In this document: positions 9,154-16,620 of the stretch, piece by piece
Numbering within the stretch: position 1 is the stretch's first letter
Layout: every line of letters begins with the position of its first letter
Assembly (NCBI GenBank): GCA_026196795.1
Contig: JAPHUE010000105.1
Location: forward strand, 1-44,820
Direction: 5' to 3'
From: Sedimenticola sp.
GTDB taxonomy: Bacteria; Pseudomonadota; Gammaproteobacteria; Chromatiales; Chromatiaceae
DNA length: 44,820 nt
Position numbers and translations under genes: made by a program
Notes under the pieces: generated by a model
Told to the model about the DNA's origin: nothing
The model's database searches: none
Seen by the model: only the letters and a program-made list of their open reading frames with translations

Positions 9154-9181
9154 AAGCACCACCCCTTTCACTACCCTCTAT

Positions 9182-9224
9182 AAAAAGAAACGCCACCACA
9201 CGCTATTGTTAGCGCGTGGTGGCG
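9182..9224 (-). terminator. Strong terminator of the histone-like membrane protein gene
   Basis: Arms at 9191-9205 and 9210-9224 pair over 15 bp with one mismatch (CGCCACCACACGCTA against TAGCGCGTGGTGGCG) and a 4-base loop. On the minus strand the stem is followed by TTTCTTTTTATAG, a good T tract. It lies 12 bp after the minus-strand stop. Confidence 0.85.
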
Positions 9225-9236
9225 TAGATACAAAGT

Positions 9237-11102
9237 CTACCTTACTGCTGGTGGTACAGGCTGTGGATAAGGATACCGGACTGCGGGACCATAAACCGGT
9301 GGGCGCACACTGTAAGGGCCGTAATATGGCCGCATTGGCCATTGGTTATACTGTTGTGGATAGCGTTGGGGGCCATATCCCTGATAACTCGGTGCAATCG
9401 GCGTAGGCCTTTGTCTTGGCGCTGTTTGGACCTGACTTGGATTGCGCTTCACATTCGGTTGTGCCGCCGTTGGGTAACCATACCGATTATTCCGAGGTAT
9501 CGGTACCGGACGTGCTGTTGGCCTATTGTTTGGCGTGTAGGACCTGGACGGATTAGCTGTCGCGCCTCGATTCGGCTGAAAACTCGGCAACATTCTCGAC
9601 ATTACGCCAGGCATGACCGATAACGGTGCTTTTGGTGATTTTTCTGTGCCCTTTTCCTCTGCCACTGCCGGAGTCGATTTTAATTCACTGGCAATTGCAG
9701 AAGCGTCAGCCGATGTGGCCTCAGAACTGGTAACGGACGCTGTCGTGTTTACAACCGGCTGGTTACTATCTGTACCGGCCTGGCCATTTTTGCTTGTCTC
9801 TGAATTCCCCTTAACTTCTGCAGAGTCAGTTGATCCCGTTGCTGCTGTAGCCGCCTTGGCCACTTCATTAAGTAGAGCCCCAGCTTCGCCTTGAGCGCTG
9901 TCGATGCCATCAGTGGCCGTATCGTGAGCGATGATTGCCTGGGTAGCAGAAGCGGCCCCTTGCTCCATAACCTTGTCAGCAATCTCTTCTGTGGTGTCCG
10001 AACCCTTTAACATGGCCGTAAACTTTTCAACCAGGCTTGTTGGTTTCTCGTCAGTCACTGATTCAGAAACCAAGGCATTCTCTTTATCTATGGCAGGAGA
10101 ATCACTGGGTGTTTCTGTTATTGATAAAGCCACTGGCTCTTCTGAAGTGGCTTTATCCAGCGTTTGCTGCTGTTGCTCATCTACAGGTGCTTCACCGCTA
10201 GCGGCAGAGTCACTTTTTTTCGCCTGATCGGCCACCAGTGGCTGTTCTGGCGTTAGATCATTGGATGTAGCTGCAACTTCAGCGGTGTCTGATTCGGCTT
10301 GTTTCGCCCCTTCTTCCGAGCCTGGGGTGAGAGAGTTATCTGAAGCTGCGGGCGTCATACCCAGACTCTTTTCCTCACCTGCGGCAGTTGGCGATACGGC
10401 TTGCGGTGCCGTGGTGGCAATCTCAGGTGAATCCACCTCACCATTATTGGTGACATTACGAAAATAGAGTAATCCCGCCACTATAACGATGGTCCAGATA
10501 AAGGACTTCTGCCAGAAACCAAGGCCAGTGCTGGCAGCCGTGGCAGGTGGTGGCGTTTGATTATCAGGTGAATCAGAAGGCATGAGTCCCATCTCCTCTA
10601 ATCGTTTCTGAACGTTTTCATTTCGTTTGGGCGCAACAGGTTCCCCCGGACCGTCAGAAGACATCTCCGATACGCGCTCAACGTCTGGCTGAACAGTTTC
10701 AGCAGTGGCCGTAATAGCAGATTGCTCTGCATCACTAGCTGAGTTTTCTAAATCTGGTGTAGATTCTGCGTTGAGCTGGGTGTCAGGATCACTTACTGAT
10801 GTCGTAGCAACAGCAACCGCACTCTCCCCTTTTGACCCTTCAGTTGCAGGTTCAGATGGGTTAATCGTTGTCGTGTCTGTTGCCACAATCGTTTCAGTCG
10901 CTGCAATTTTCTGTTTTGGAGTAATAGAGCGCTTTCTAGCAGCCTTTTTCTTAGGTGCCGCTTTTTTCTTTGCAACAACCTTTTTCTTAGCAGCCGTTTT
11001 TTTTGCCGGTACCTTTTTTCTTACGGCTTTCTTCTTGGCTGGCGCTGGACTGGCCGCCTTTTCCGCATCGCTAGGTACCTGATTCTGATCATCCTCAGCC
11101 AT
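9237..11102 (-). CDS. Membrane protein with histone-H1-like basic N-terminus and Pro/Tyr-rich tail
   Basis: Not assigned to a named family. Residues about 23-66 are a Lys/Ala/Pro-rich stretch with repeats of the AAKKK, AKKKAA and KKAARK type, resembling histone H1 tails and the basic repeats of AlgP. Residues 67-160 are Ser/Thr/Ala/Glu-rich. A short segment with normal complexity, RNENVQKRLEEMGLMPSD, precedes one membrane helix (about 197-216, WTIVIVAGLLYF). Then come about 290 low-complexity acidic residues, and a C-terminal part (about 510-621) rich in Pro, Arg, Tyr and Asn, with YGPYSVRPPVYGP-like repeats. I start at the second ATG (11102) because AGGAG is 7 bases from it and only 4 from the first (11105). 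By charge the basic end should be cytosolic and the tail periplasmic. DNA tethering at the membrane is an inference only. Confidence 0.75.
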   Translation of the reverse strand: MAEDDQNQVPSDAEKAASPAPAKKKAVRKKVPAKKTAAKKKVVAKKKAAPKKKAARKRSITPKQKIAATETIVATDTTTINPSEPATEGSKGESAVAVATTSVSDPDTQLNAESTPDLENSASDAEQSAITATAETVQPDVERVSEMSSDGPGEPVAPKRNENVQKRLEEMGLMPSDSPDNQTPPPATAASTGLGFWQKSFIWTIVIVAGLLYFRNVTNNGEVDSPEIATTAPQAVSPTAAGEEKSLGMTPAASDNSLTPGSEEGAKQAESDTAEVAATSNDLTPEQPLVADQAKKSDSAASGEAPVDEQQQQTLDKATSEEPVALSITETPSDSPAIDKENALVSESVTDEKPTSLVEKFTAMLKGSDTTEEIADKVMEQGAASATQAIIAHDTATDGIDSAQGEAGALLNEVAKAATAATGSTDSAEVKGNSETSKNGQAGTDSNQPVVNTTASVTSSEATSADASAIASELKSTPAVAEEKGTEKSPKAPLSVMPGVMSRMLPSFQPNRGATANPSRSYTPNNRPTARPVPIPRNNRYGYPTAAQPNVKRNPSQVQTAPRQRPTPIAPSYQGYGPQRYPQQYNQWPMRPYYGPYSVRPPVYGPAVRYPYPQPVPPAVR

Positions 11103-11242
11103 CATGCTACTCCTGAATATTTTCTATATGGCAATTATCTTAGCAGGCTACCGCCCGAATTGTGGAGCGTCTATGCGCTGGATCAATCCCACCAGCAAGA
11201 GATGGGTGTTAATCTATTTGATCTATTTATGGGAGCATAGAT

Positions 11243-11989
11243 TCATACGGAGGCGATCCCGACAAATGTAGCGATAAGAGAGACAACCTGAGCCATGCCC
11301 TGACCGATATGCTTCTCTATTTCATCCATTGTGATGGGACCATCCCCTCGCCCGGCTGCCCAATTAGCTACAACAGCACAGCAGGCGTAGTCCAGCTCCA
11401 ACTCTCTGGCCAAGGCGGCCTCTGGCATTCCTGTCATACCGACCAGACTACAGCCATCTTTCTCTAATCGATTGATCTCCATCGCACTCTCAAGCCTGGG
11501 ACCTTGGGTTGCACCATAAACCCCATGCGGAACAATTTTAACTTTTGCGGTGTGCGCAGCCTTAATCAGAGTCTGTCGAAGTGTTTCGGTATAGGGCTGG
11601 GTGAAGTCAATATGGGTCACATGACTCAGGTCATTCTCGAAATAGGTGTGATCGCGGCCATAGGTGTAGTCAATTATTTGATCGGGGACGGCGATAACCC
11701 CAGGAGCCATATCCTCCCCAATACCACCAACTGCGGCCACACCTATTATGCTGTCAACTCCAATATGCTTCAGCGCCCAGATATTTGCGCGATAGTTCAC
11801 CTTGTGTGGGGGAATCGTGTGCGCCGTTCCATGACGAGGAAGAAAGACCACGTCATGCCCATTAAATATACCGTGTGTAAGTGGAGCTGAAGGTTCACCA
11901 TAGGGCGTATGAACCACTTCTCTACGAACAATTTCTAGTGTTTCTAGTTTGGTAAATCCGGAACCGCCAATTATCGCCAGTGCAGACAC
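11243..11989 (-). CDS. S-methyl-5'-thioinosine phosphorylase (MTAP/PNP family)
   Basis: Nucleoside phosphorylase of 248 residues acting in methylthioadenosine salvage. It begins with SALAIIGGSGF and has FLPRHGTAHTIPPHKVNYRAN, GVYGATQGPRLES and the MTGMPEAALARELEL stretch of the MTAP family. In human MTAP an acidic residue that reads the 6-amino group lies in TDYDCW; here the aligned region reads VVANWAAGRG without it, which fits 6-oxopurine (methylthioinosine) preference, as described for P. aeruginosa PA3004. The neighbour nagZ is also next to this gene in Pseudomonas. The specific substrate is an inference from residue choice and context. Confidence 0.85.
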   Translation of the reverse strand: MSALAIIGGSGFTKLETLEIVRREVVHTPYGEPSAPLTHGIFNGHDVVFLPRHGTAHTIPPHKVNYRANIWALKHIGVDSIIGVAAVGGIGEDMAPGVIAVPDQIIDYTYGRDHTYFENDLSHVTHIDFTQPYTETLRQTLIKAAHTAKVKIVPHGVYGATQGPRLESAMEINRLEKDGCSLVGMTGMPEAALARELELDYACCAVVANWAAGRGDGPITMDEIEKHIGQGMAQVVSLIATFVGIASV

Positions 11990-12018
11990 GTCGTTGCCTC
12001 GTACATAAAATTGAGTGA

Positions 12019-13065
12019 TTACAAATCAAGATTTAAAGACGGTGTAGCTTCGTACTGAGCAATCCATTCAATGGACTCTTTCCAGCGCTGATCCAGGTGC
12101 AGGGCATCGCGAGATATGGCTTTTCGACCATGCATACGAATAAGTCGCATCTGTGCTGCAGGGTTGCTGTAATCTTTTAGTGCATCCAGTACTTCAATCG
12201 CACCTGCAGGATTATTACAGACCAGCACCATGTCACAGCCCGCTTCAATTGCCGCCTTGGCCCGTTGAGCATAGCCACCCGCCTCCTCTGCTGCCGCCAT
12301 GGTCAGGTCATCACTAAAGATTACCCCTTTAAAACCCAGTTGCCCTCTCAGTACATCCTGTAACCAGTATTTTGAAAACCCGGCTAATTTAGAGTCGGAC
12401 TGATCGTAGATAACATGCGCTGGCATTATGGCTTCCATGCCGTAGTCAATCATGCGTTGAAACGGCAGCAGATCTTCCATCAAAATATCTGCAAAACGGC
12501 GATGATCCACGGGTAATTCATTATGTGAATCCTCAGTTACCCAGCCATGTCCGGGGAAATGCTTACCCACCGCGGCCATCCCGGCATCATGGACGCCCGC
12601 CATCCAGGCATGAGCCAATTCAGATACAACCAGTGGTTTGCGATCAAAGGCCCGATCACCGATCACACTACTTGCACCAAATCCAAGATCCAACACCGGA
12701 GCAAAACTGAAATCCACACCCACAGCACGTAATTCAGCCGCCATTAACCAGCCGACCTTTTGTGTGATTGATTTAGCTTTTTTACTATTCTGCTTGCTCA
12801 GTTCACCGAACCAGGCTGCAGGTGGCAGTCTTGAGAAGCCCTCTTTAAAACGCTGAACCCGTCCGCCCTCCTGGTCAACAGCAACAAGAAGCGGTGGCTC
12901 ACGCAAGCGATGGATGTCATCAATTAATGCGCTGATTTGTTGAGGTGACTGGTAATTTCGACTAAATAGAATGACACCACCCGCTGCCGGATGACAAAGC
13001 ATTTCTCGTTCCTGGCTGGTCAGTTGGTGGCCTTCTAGGTCCAGCATCAGTGGGCCGTGGGTCAT
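12019..13065 (-). CDS. nagZ: Beta-N-acetylhexosaminidase
   Basis: Cytosolic glycoside hydrolase family 3 enzyme that removes GlcNAc from anhydromuropeptides during peptidoglycan recycling; in some species this sets AmpR-controlled beta-lactamase expression. The GH3 signature KHFPGHGWVTEDSHNELP includes the His of the His-Asp dyad, and the nucleophile lies in GVIFSDDLTMAAA. DQEGGRVQRFKEGFSRLP is also characteristic. The length of 348 residues is normal. It is the upstream member of a nagZ-mtiP pair 29 bp apart. Confidence 0.96.
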   Translation of the reverse strand: MTHGPLMLDLEGHQLTSQEREMLCHPAAGGVILFSRNYQSPQQISALIDDIHRLREPPLLVAVDQEGGRVQRFKEGFSRLPPAAWFGELSKQNSKKAKSITQKVGWLMAAELRAVGVDFSFAPVLDLGFGASSVIGDRAFDRKPLVVSELAHAWMAGVHDAGMAAVGKHFPGHGWVTEDSHNELPVDHRRFADILMEDLLPFQRMIDYGMEAIMPAHVIYDQSDSKLAGFSKYWLQDVLRGQLGFKGVIFSDDLTMAAAEEAGGYAQRAKAAIEAGCDMVLVCNNPAGAIEVLDALKDYSNPAAQMRLIRMHGRKAISRDALHLDQRWKESIEWIAQYEATPSLNLDL

Positions 13066-13077
13066 GGCTGTATATCC

Positions 13078-13108
13078 TTGGTCATTCTCAGTATCAATCG
13101 GTTATAAT
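13078..13108 (+). promoter_or_regulatory. Possible promoter of the FliL-like gene
   Basis: TATAAT at 13103-13108 matches the -10 consensus exactly. TTGGTC at 13078-13083 could be the -35 box, although the 19-bp spacing is long. It lies in the 95-bp divergent spacer between nagZ and the FliL-like gene. Confidence 0.35.
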
Positions 13109-13160
13109 GTTAGATTACGTTTAGTACGGCATTACAGATTAAACCCATACGGAAGTAAAG

Positions 13161-13577
13161 ATGCGCCTTAGCTACCTGTTGTTTCTCTCGCTCCTGATAC
13201 TACCCATCACTCTTCTCGCAGAAGAAAAAGAGAACGAGGAGGCCACTGAAGAGGAAGAGCCAAAGGTTGCAGCCTATCATGAACTCTCTCCCTCATTTGT
13301 CATCAACGTGCAGGGGAAAGCCCGCTACATGCGTTGCGATGTGCAGCTAATGACCCGTAATGAGGAGCAGTTGGCAAATATTGCCCTGCATGCTGCGGCA
13401 TTACGCCACGAACTGCTGCTGCTTTTAAGCGATCAGAAAGGGCAGGATATCAAAGATACAAAAGGTAAAGAGAAATTGCGAAAGGTCGCGCTTAAAGCAG
13501 TGCAGGATGTAATGAAGAAAATGACCGGAAACGAGTCAATTGAAGATCTCTATTTCACCTCTTATTTTGTCGAATAG
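13161..13577 (+). CDS. FliL-like protein with signal sequence
   Basis: Protein of 138 residues. It has an N-terminal hydrophobic segment (LSYLLFLSLLILPITLLA, residues 3-20), then a Glu-rich linker (about 21-37), then a FliL-type domain: YHELSPSFVINVQGKARYMRCDVQLMTRN, given here as adjoining parts YHELSPSFVINV and GKARYMRCDVQL, followed by RHELLLLLSDQ and the closing LYFTSYFVE. FliL proteins sit at the flagellar basal body and bind stators; no other flagellar gene is in view, so this is a stand-alone paralogue. Signal peptide or uncleaved anchor cannot be told apart. Confidence 0.8.
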   Translation: MRLSYLLFLSLLILPITLLAEEKENEEATEEEEPKVAAYHELSPSFVINVQGKARYMRCDVQLMTRNEEQLANIALHAAALRHELLLLLSDQKGQDIKDTKGKEKLRKVALKAVQDVMKKMTGNESIEDLYFTSYFVE

Positions 13578-13590
13578 CCGGATCACGGCG

Positions 13591-14091
13591 TTAAAAAGTT
13601 TCACGTATTTCTACCAAATCTCCCACTGATACCCGATCAAACAGATCAATCATATCTGAGGTGTTCATACGTATACACCCATGAGAGGCCACCTGTCCCA
13701 TGGGTTCACTAGCAGGGGTGCCGTGGATATAGATGAATCGACTCAAACTATCTACATTTCCACCGCGGTTTTTACCGGACTCTTTACCGGTTAGCCAGAG
13801 AATTCTCGCCAGAATCCAGTCGCGCTGCTTATTTGCGCGTGCCAGAGCGGGTGAATAGAGCTCGCCTGTATGACGACGTCCCACAAAAACCGCCTGTTCC
13901 GGTAAACCATGGCCAATTTTAAGCCTGATACGGTGGAGCCCGCGCGGTGTACAGCCACTCCCCTCTTCTTCACCCGGTCCATTCATTGCGGTAGAAACTG
14001 AATAGGTGGCCAACGTCTCTGTCGCAGACAGCAGTGTCAGCTGTTGACGCGCAAGATCAACCTGTAGCAATTTTGTATTTGACGTTACCAC
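13591..14091 (-). CDS. L,D-transpeptidase (YkuD domain)
   Basis: YkuD-fold protein of 166 residues. The catalytic motif is intact: IYIHGTPASEP and ASHGCIRMNTSD hold the conserved His and Cys. Enzymes of this family form 3-3 peptidoglycan cross-links or attach lipoprotein. Unusually the protein has no visible signal peptide or membrane anchor; it begins MVTSNTKLLQVDL and enters the catalytic fold at once. The start is GTG at 14091, overlapping the CYTH gene's stop by 7 bp, which supports operonic coupling. A non-classical route or an upstream start within the CYTH gene cannot be excluded, but no signal-like sequence is visible in that frame. Confidence 0.88.
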   Translation of the reverse strand: MVTSNTKLLQVDLARQQLTLLSATETLATYSVSTAMNGPGEEEGSGCTPRGLHRIRLKIGHGLPEQAVFVGRRHTGELYSPALARANKQRDWILARILWLTGKESGKNRGGNVDSLSRFIYIHGTPASEPMGQVASHGCIRMNTSDMIDLFDRVSVGDLVEIRETF

Positions 14092-14552
14092 GTTGAGAAC
14101 GGTTTTTTTACCAGGCAGGAGTTGTAGTAACGGGCATCACCAGAGACCTCTTCACCCGCCCATTCAGGTAGCTCAAATGGTTCGTTTTCATGTGTTAACT
14201 CAATTTCAGCCATGACCAGCCCACTGTTTTCACCGGCAAACTGATCTAGATCCCAGGTATGGTCTCCACAGCGCACCTTGTAGCGAGTCTTGTCAATAAA
14301 CGGCTGCTCTGCAATCTCTGCCAGGATTTTTTCCGCATCAGCTAGCGGGATTTCATACTCATATTCAGCGCGTGTAATACCTGTTGTGGCACTTTTTATA
14401 TTGAGATGCGCATGTCCTTTAGCAATCCTGACGCGTACGGTGGCATTGGGTTGATTAGCCACATAACCCTGTTTTAACACCGATTCCGAGATAACGTTAT
14501 CTTTCCATTTATCGTTAATTACCAGATATTTACGCTCTATTTCTATTGCCAT
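14085..14552 (-). CDS. CYTH domain protein (triphosphate tunnel family)
   Basis: Single-domain protein of 155 residues of the CYTH/triphosphate tunnel metalloenzyme superfamily, whose members hydrolyse inorganic triphosphate or related compounds. The N-terminal ExExK signature is present as EIERKYLV. VRVRIAKGHAHLNIKSAT and WDLDQFAGENSGLVMAEIEL supply the basic and acidic tunnel residues. It lies 2 bp after rlmD and overlaps the L,D-transpeptidase gene. The physiological substrate is unknown. Confidence 0.9.
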   Translation of the reverse strand: MAIEIERKYLVINDKWKDNVISESVLKQGYVANQPNATVRVRIAKGHAHLNIKSATTGITRAEYEYEIPLADAEKILAEIAEQPFIDKTRYKVRCGDHTWDLDQFAGENSGLVMAEIELTHENEPFELPEWAGEEVSGDARYYNSCLVKKPFSTW

Positions 14553-14554
14553 TT

Positions 14555-15889
14555 CTATTTTCTCTTTTCAAACAGGGCAATGGATTCCACATGGGCCGTA
14601 TGCGGGAACATATCCATCACACCGGCAGAAATCAATTCATAACCGTGCTTATGTACGAGTTCTCCCGCATCACGTGCCAATGTTCCAGGATAGCAGGAGA
14701 CATAGACAATACGTTTTGCCCCAAGTTTAGGCAGATGCTCAAGAACTTCCATTGCCCCTGACCGGGGAGGGTCTAACAAGACTTTTTCAAACTTCTCCCT
14801 CATCCAGGGCTCTTTTTCCAAGGAGTCGTAAAGATTGGCTGTGAAGTAGCGTGTATTGCCAATGCCGTTTCGCTCGGCATTTTCCCGGGCCCGGGCAACA
14901 AGGCCTGATTCACCCTCAACGCCAACGACGCCCGCTGCAGATCTGGCCATCGGCAGGGTAAAATTACCCAATCCACAGAATAGATCCAAAACATGATCGT
15001 CCGATTCAATAGCGAGAAGTTCCAGCGCATGAGCAATCATCAAACGATTCAGATCACTGTTGACCTGGGTGAAATCATTTGGGAGAAAATGCATGGCTAA
15101 ATCATAGGCAGGCAATTCATAAGTCAGATCTGCGGCCTCCCCACTCAATGGTGACACCGTATCAGGTCCGCCCGATTGGGTATAAATTGCTATAGCATGT
15201 GCTTCCCCAAACTTGAGAAGCAGTTGTTCATCATTTTTATCGGGCAGCGATAGCACTCGAAAAATCAGAACACACTGGGTATCACCCATCGCCATCTCAA
15301 TTTGAGGAACCTGCTCTTTGATGCTAAGTGATTCAATCAATGCGGCCAGTGGCTCAATTAAATGCCCCACCTTAGGATGGAGAACCTCGCAACGAGTCAA
15401 GTCAGCCACATAGGGTGACCCCCTCTCTCGAAAACCAACCAGCACTTTACCCTTTTTGATTACAAACTTTGCGCCAAGTCGTGCCTTTCTACGATAGCCA
15501 AATGTATTGCTATTGATAAGAGGTGGCAGAACTGACCCCGGAGTCACTTTACCAATGCGCTGAAAAGCATCCAGCAGGGCCTGCTGTTTTGATTCAACCT
15601 GTGCTTCCGCCGACATATGTTGCAACGAACAGCCACCACAAAGCCCAAAGTGTTCACAGTGCGGATCAACCCGCACAGACGATCGTTCATGAACCTCCAG
15701 CACCTCACCTTCATCAAACTTCTTCTGAACACGGGTGTATTTAAAGCTGACTGTTTCACCTGGCAATGCGCCGTGAATAAAGACTGCTTTACCATCGATA
15801 TGAGCAACACCTCGCCCATCATGGCTCAGTGCATCAATCGTTATAGTGACTGGATCTTGTGGCAGCTTCCGCCGTCTTGAACGTCCCAT
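14555..15889 (-). CDS. rlmD: 23S rRNA (uracil-1939-C5)-methyltransferase
   Basis: SAM-dependent RNA methyltransferase of 444 residues. It has an N-terminal TRAM domain (VTITIDALSHDGRGVAHIDG as its opening strand), then an iron-sulfur cluster motif (Cys in DPHCEHFGLCGGCSLQ plus a later Cys), a Rossmann SAM site (VLDLFCGLGNFTLPMA) and the catalytic cysteine in IVYVSCYPGTLARD. Length and motif order match RlmD/RumA of E. coli rather than RlmC, which is shorter. It is first in a three-gene run with the CYTH and L,D-transpeptidase genes. Confidence 0.94.
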   Translation of the reverse strand: MGRSRRRKLPQDPVTITIDALSHDGRGVAHIDGKAVFIHGALPGETVSFKYTRVQKKFDEGEVLEVHERSSVRVDPHCEHFGLCGGCSLQHMSAEAQVESKQQALLDAFQRIGKVTPGSVLPPLINSNTFGYRRKARLGAKFVIKKGKVLVGFRERGSPYVADLTRCEVLHPKVGHLIEPLAALIESLSIKEQVPQIEMAMGDTQCVLIFRVLSLPDKNDEQLLLKFGEAHAIAIYTQSGGPDTVSPLSGEAADLTYELPAYDLAMHFLPNDFTQVNSDLNRLMIAHALELLAIESDDHVLDLFCGLGNFTLPMARSAAGVVGVEGESGLVARARENAERNGIGNTRYFTANLYDSLEKEPWMREKFEKVLLDPPRSGAMEVLEHLPKLGAKRIVYVSCYPGTLARDAGELVHKHGYELISAGVMDMFPHTAHVESIALFEKRK

Positions 15890-15922
15890 TAAACTTGTCT
15901 AACCCTCTCAACTTTTGTGCTG

Positions 15923-15953
15923 TAAAAAATCAACGGCAGCCATTCGGCTGCCG
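15923..15953 (-). terminator. Terminator after the ydbL-like gene
   Basis: CGGCAGCC and GGCTGCCG form a perfect 8-bp GC-rich stem with an ATTC loop. Read on the minus strand it is followed by TTGATTTTTTACAG, a good T tract. It closes the cysM-ydbH-ydbL run. Confidence 0.88.
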
Positions 15954-15984
15954 CTGTCAATTTCCGCTGTTTAAGATAAGCAGC

Positions 15985-16590
15985 TTATTTCTGTACCCAG
16001 GCACCCTTGGCATTTTGATACCACCAACCTCTGGCGGCTTTCTCAACCCAGGTTCTGGCAAAGGTGGATCGTATTTCTGGCTCCCACTCGGGGTGGCCAT
16101 TAGCTTCGGCTATCGCTCGATAGAGATCACTGCGATCCTGGTTTTCATCACTGATCAGGCCCTGTACTTTATTCCGCTCTTTCAGTGAAATTGCTCCGGC
16201 ATCATGAATGGCAATCATAGCATCCCGGGTGAAGCCAACAGCACCACTATTATAGTGTGGAGTCAGTGCGCTGTTTCTCTTTTTCATACTGGCCTGAAGT
16301 TTTCTTACTGCGGGCGAACTGGCATTAAAGTCAGGCTGGGCCGCCTGTGCGGCAGGTATTAAAAAATCGAGCGTTTTACTGGCCAACTGCTGATAGAACG
16401 GCTGTTGAAGTGCGGCCCCTTTCTTTTCTGATTTCTTTTCATCATCGGATTGTGGCTTACCCAGTATGTCATCCACTATCCGCTCTGCTGCCTCTTCCGC
16501 CTGAGCCGCAGGAAAATAGATATTAATAGTGACGCAGGCTGCCAATAGGAACAGCAAACCAAACAAACTGCTTATTTTCATTACTTTCAT
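15985..16590 (-). CDS. DUF1318/YdbL-like lipoprotein
   Basis: The start at 16590 (MKVMKISS) has AGGAGTT 6 bases upstream; the longer frame start at 16620 is unlikely. The 201-residue product opens with a lipobox-type signal (LLFLLAAC, modified Cys at about residue 18), followed by VTINIYFPAAQAEEAAERIV, a Ser/Lys-rich linker, and a C-terminal YdbL domain (about 115-201) with LKERNKVQGLISDENQDRSD and a final tryptophan-rich RGWWYQNAKGAWVQK. E. coli YdbL is only about 108 residues and is a periplasmic partner of YdbH and YnbE. This one is almost twice as long and lipidated, and no separate ynbE gene is present, so it may combine the two roles. Confidence 0.85.
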   Translation of the reverse strand: MKVMKISSLFGLLFLLAACVTINIYFPAAQAEEAAERIVDDILGKPQSDDEKKSEKKGAALQQPFYQQLASKTLDFLIPAAQAAQPDFNASSPAVRKLQASMKKRNSALTPHYNSGAVGFTRDAMIAIHDAGAISLKERNKVQGLISDENQDRSDLYRAIAEANGHPEWEPEIRSTFARTWVEKAARGWWYQNAKGAWVQK

Positions 16591-16620
16591 AAGGTTAACT
16601 CCTAATACCTTGAATTCCAA

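Noticed and set aside
9613-10467. Several plus-strand ORFs opposite the linker of the histone-like protein
   Set aside because: Low-complexity Ala/Ser/Glu coding gives open antisense frames by composition; none has a ribosome site or known domain.
10900-11040. Tandem DNA repeat in the Lys-rich region
   Set aside because: The repetition is in the amino acids (AAKKK-like) and the codons vary, so it is not a DNA satellite or CRISPR-like array.
10705-11082. Plus-strand ORF of 125 residues with hydrophobic Phe/Ala runs, opposite the Lys-rich head
   Set aside because: It is the antisense image of the AAK/KKA codons. The minus-strand frame is the longer one and has a ribosome site, a terminator and a membrane helix.
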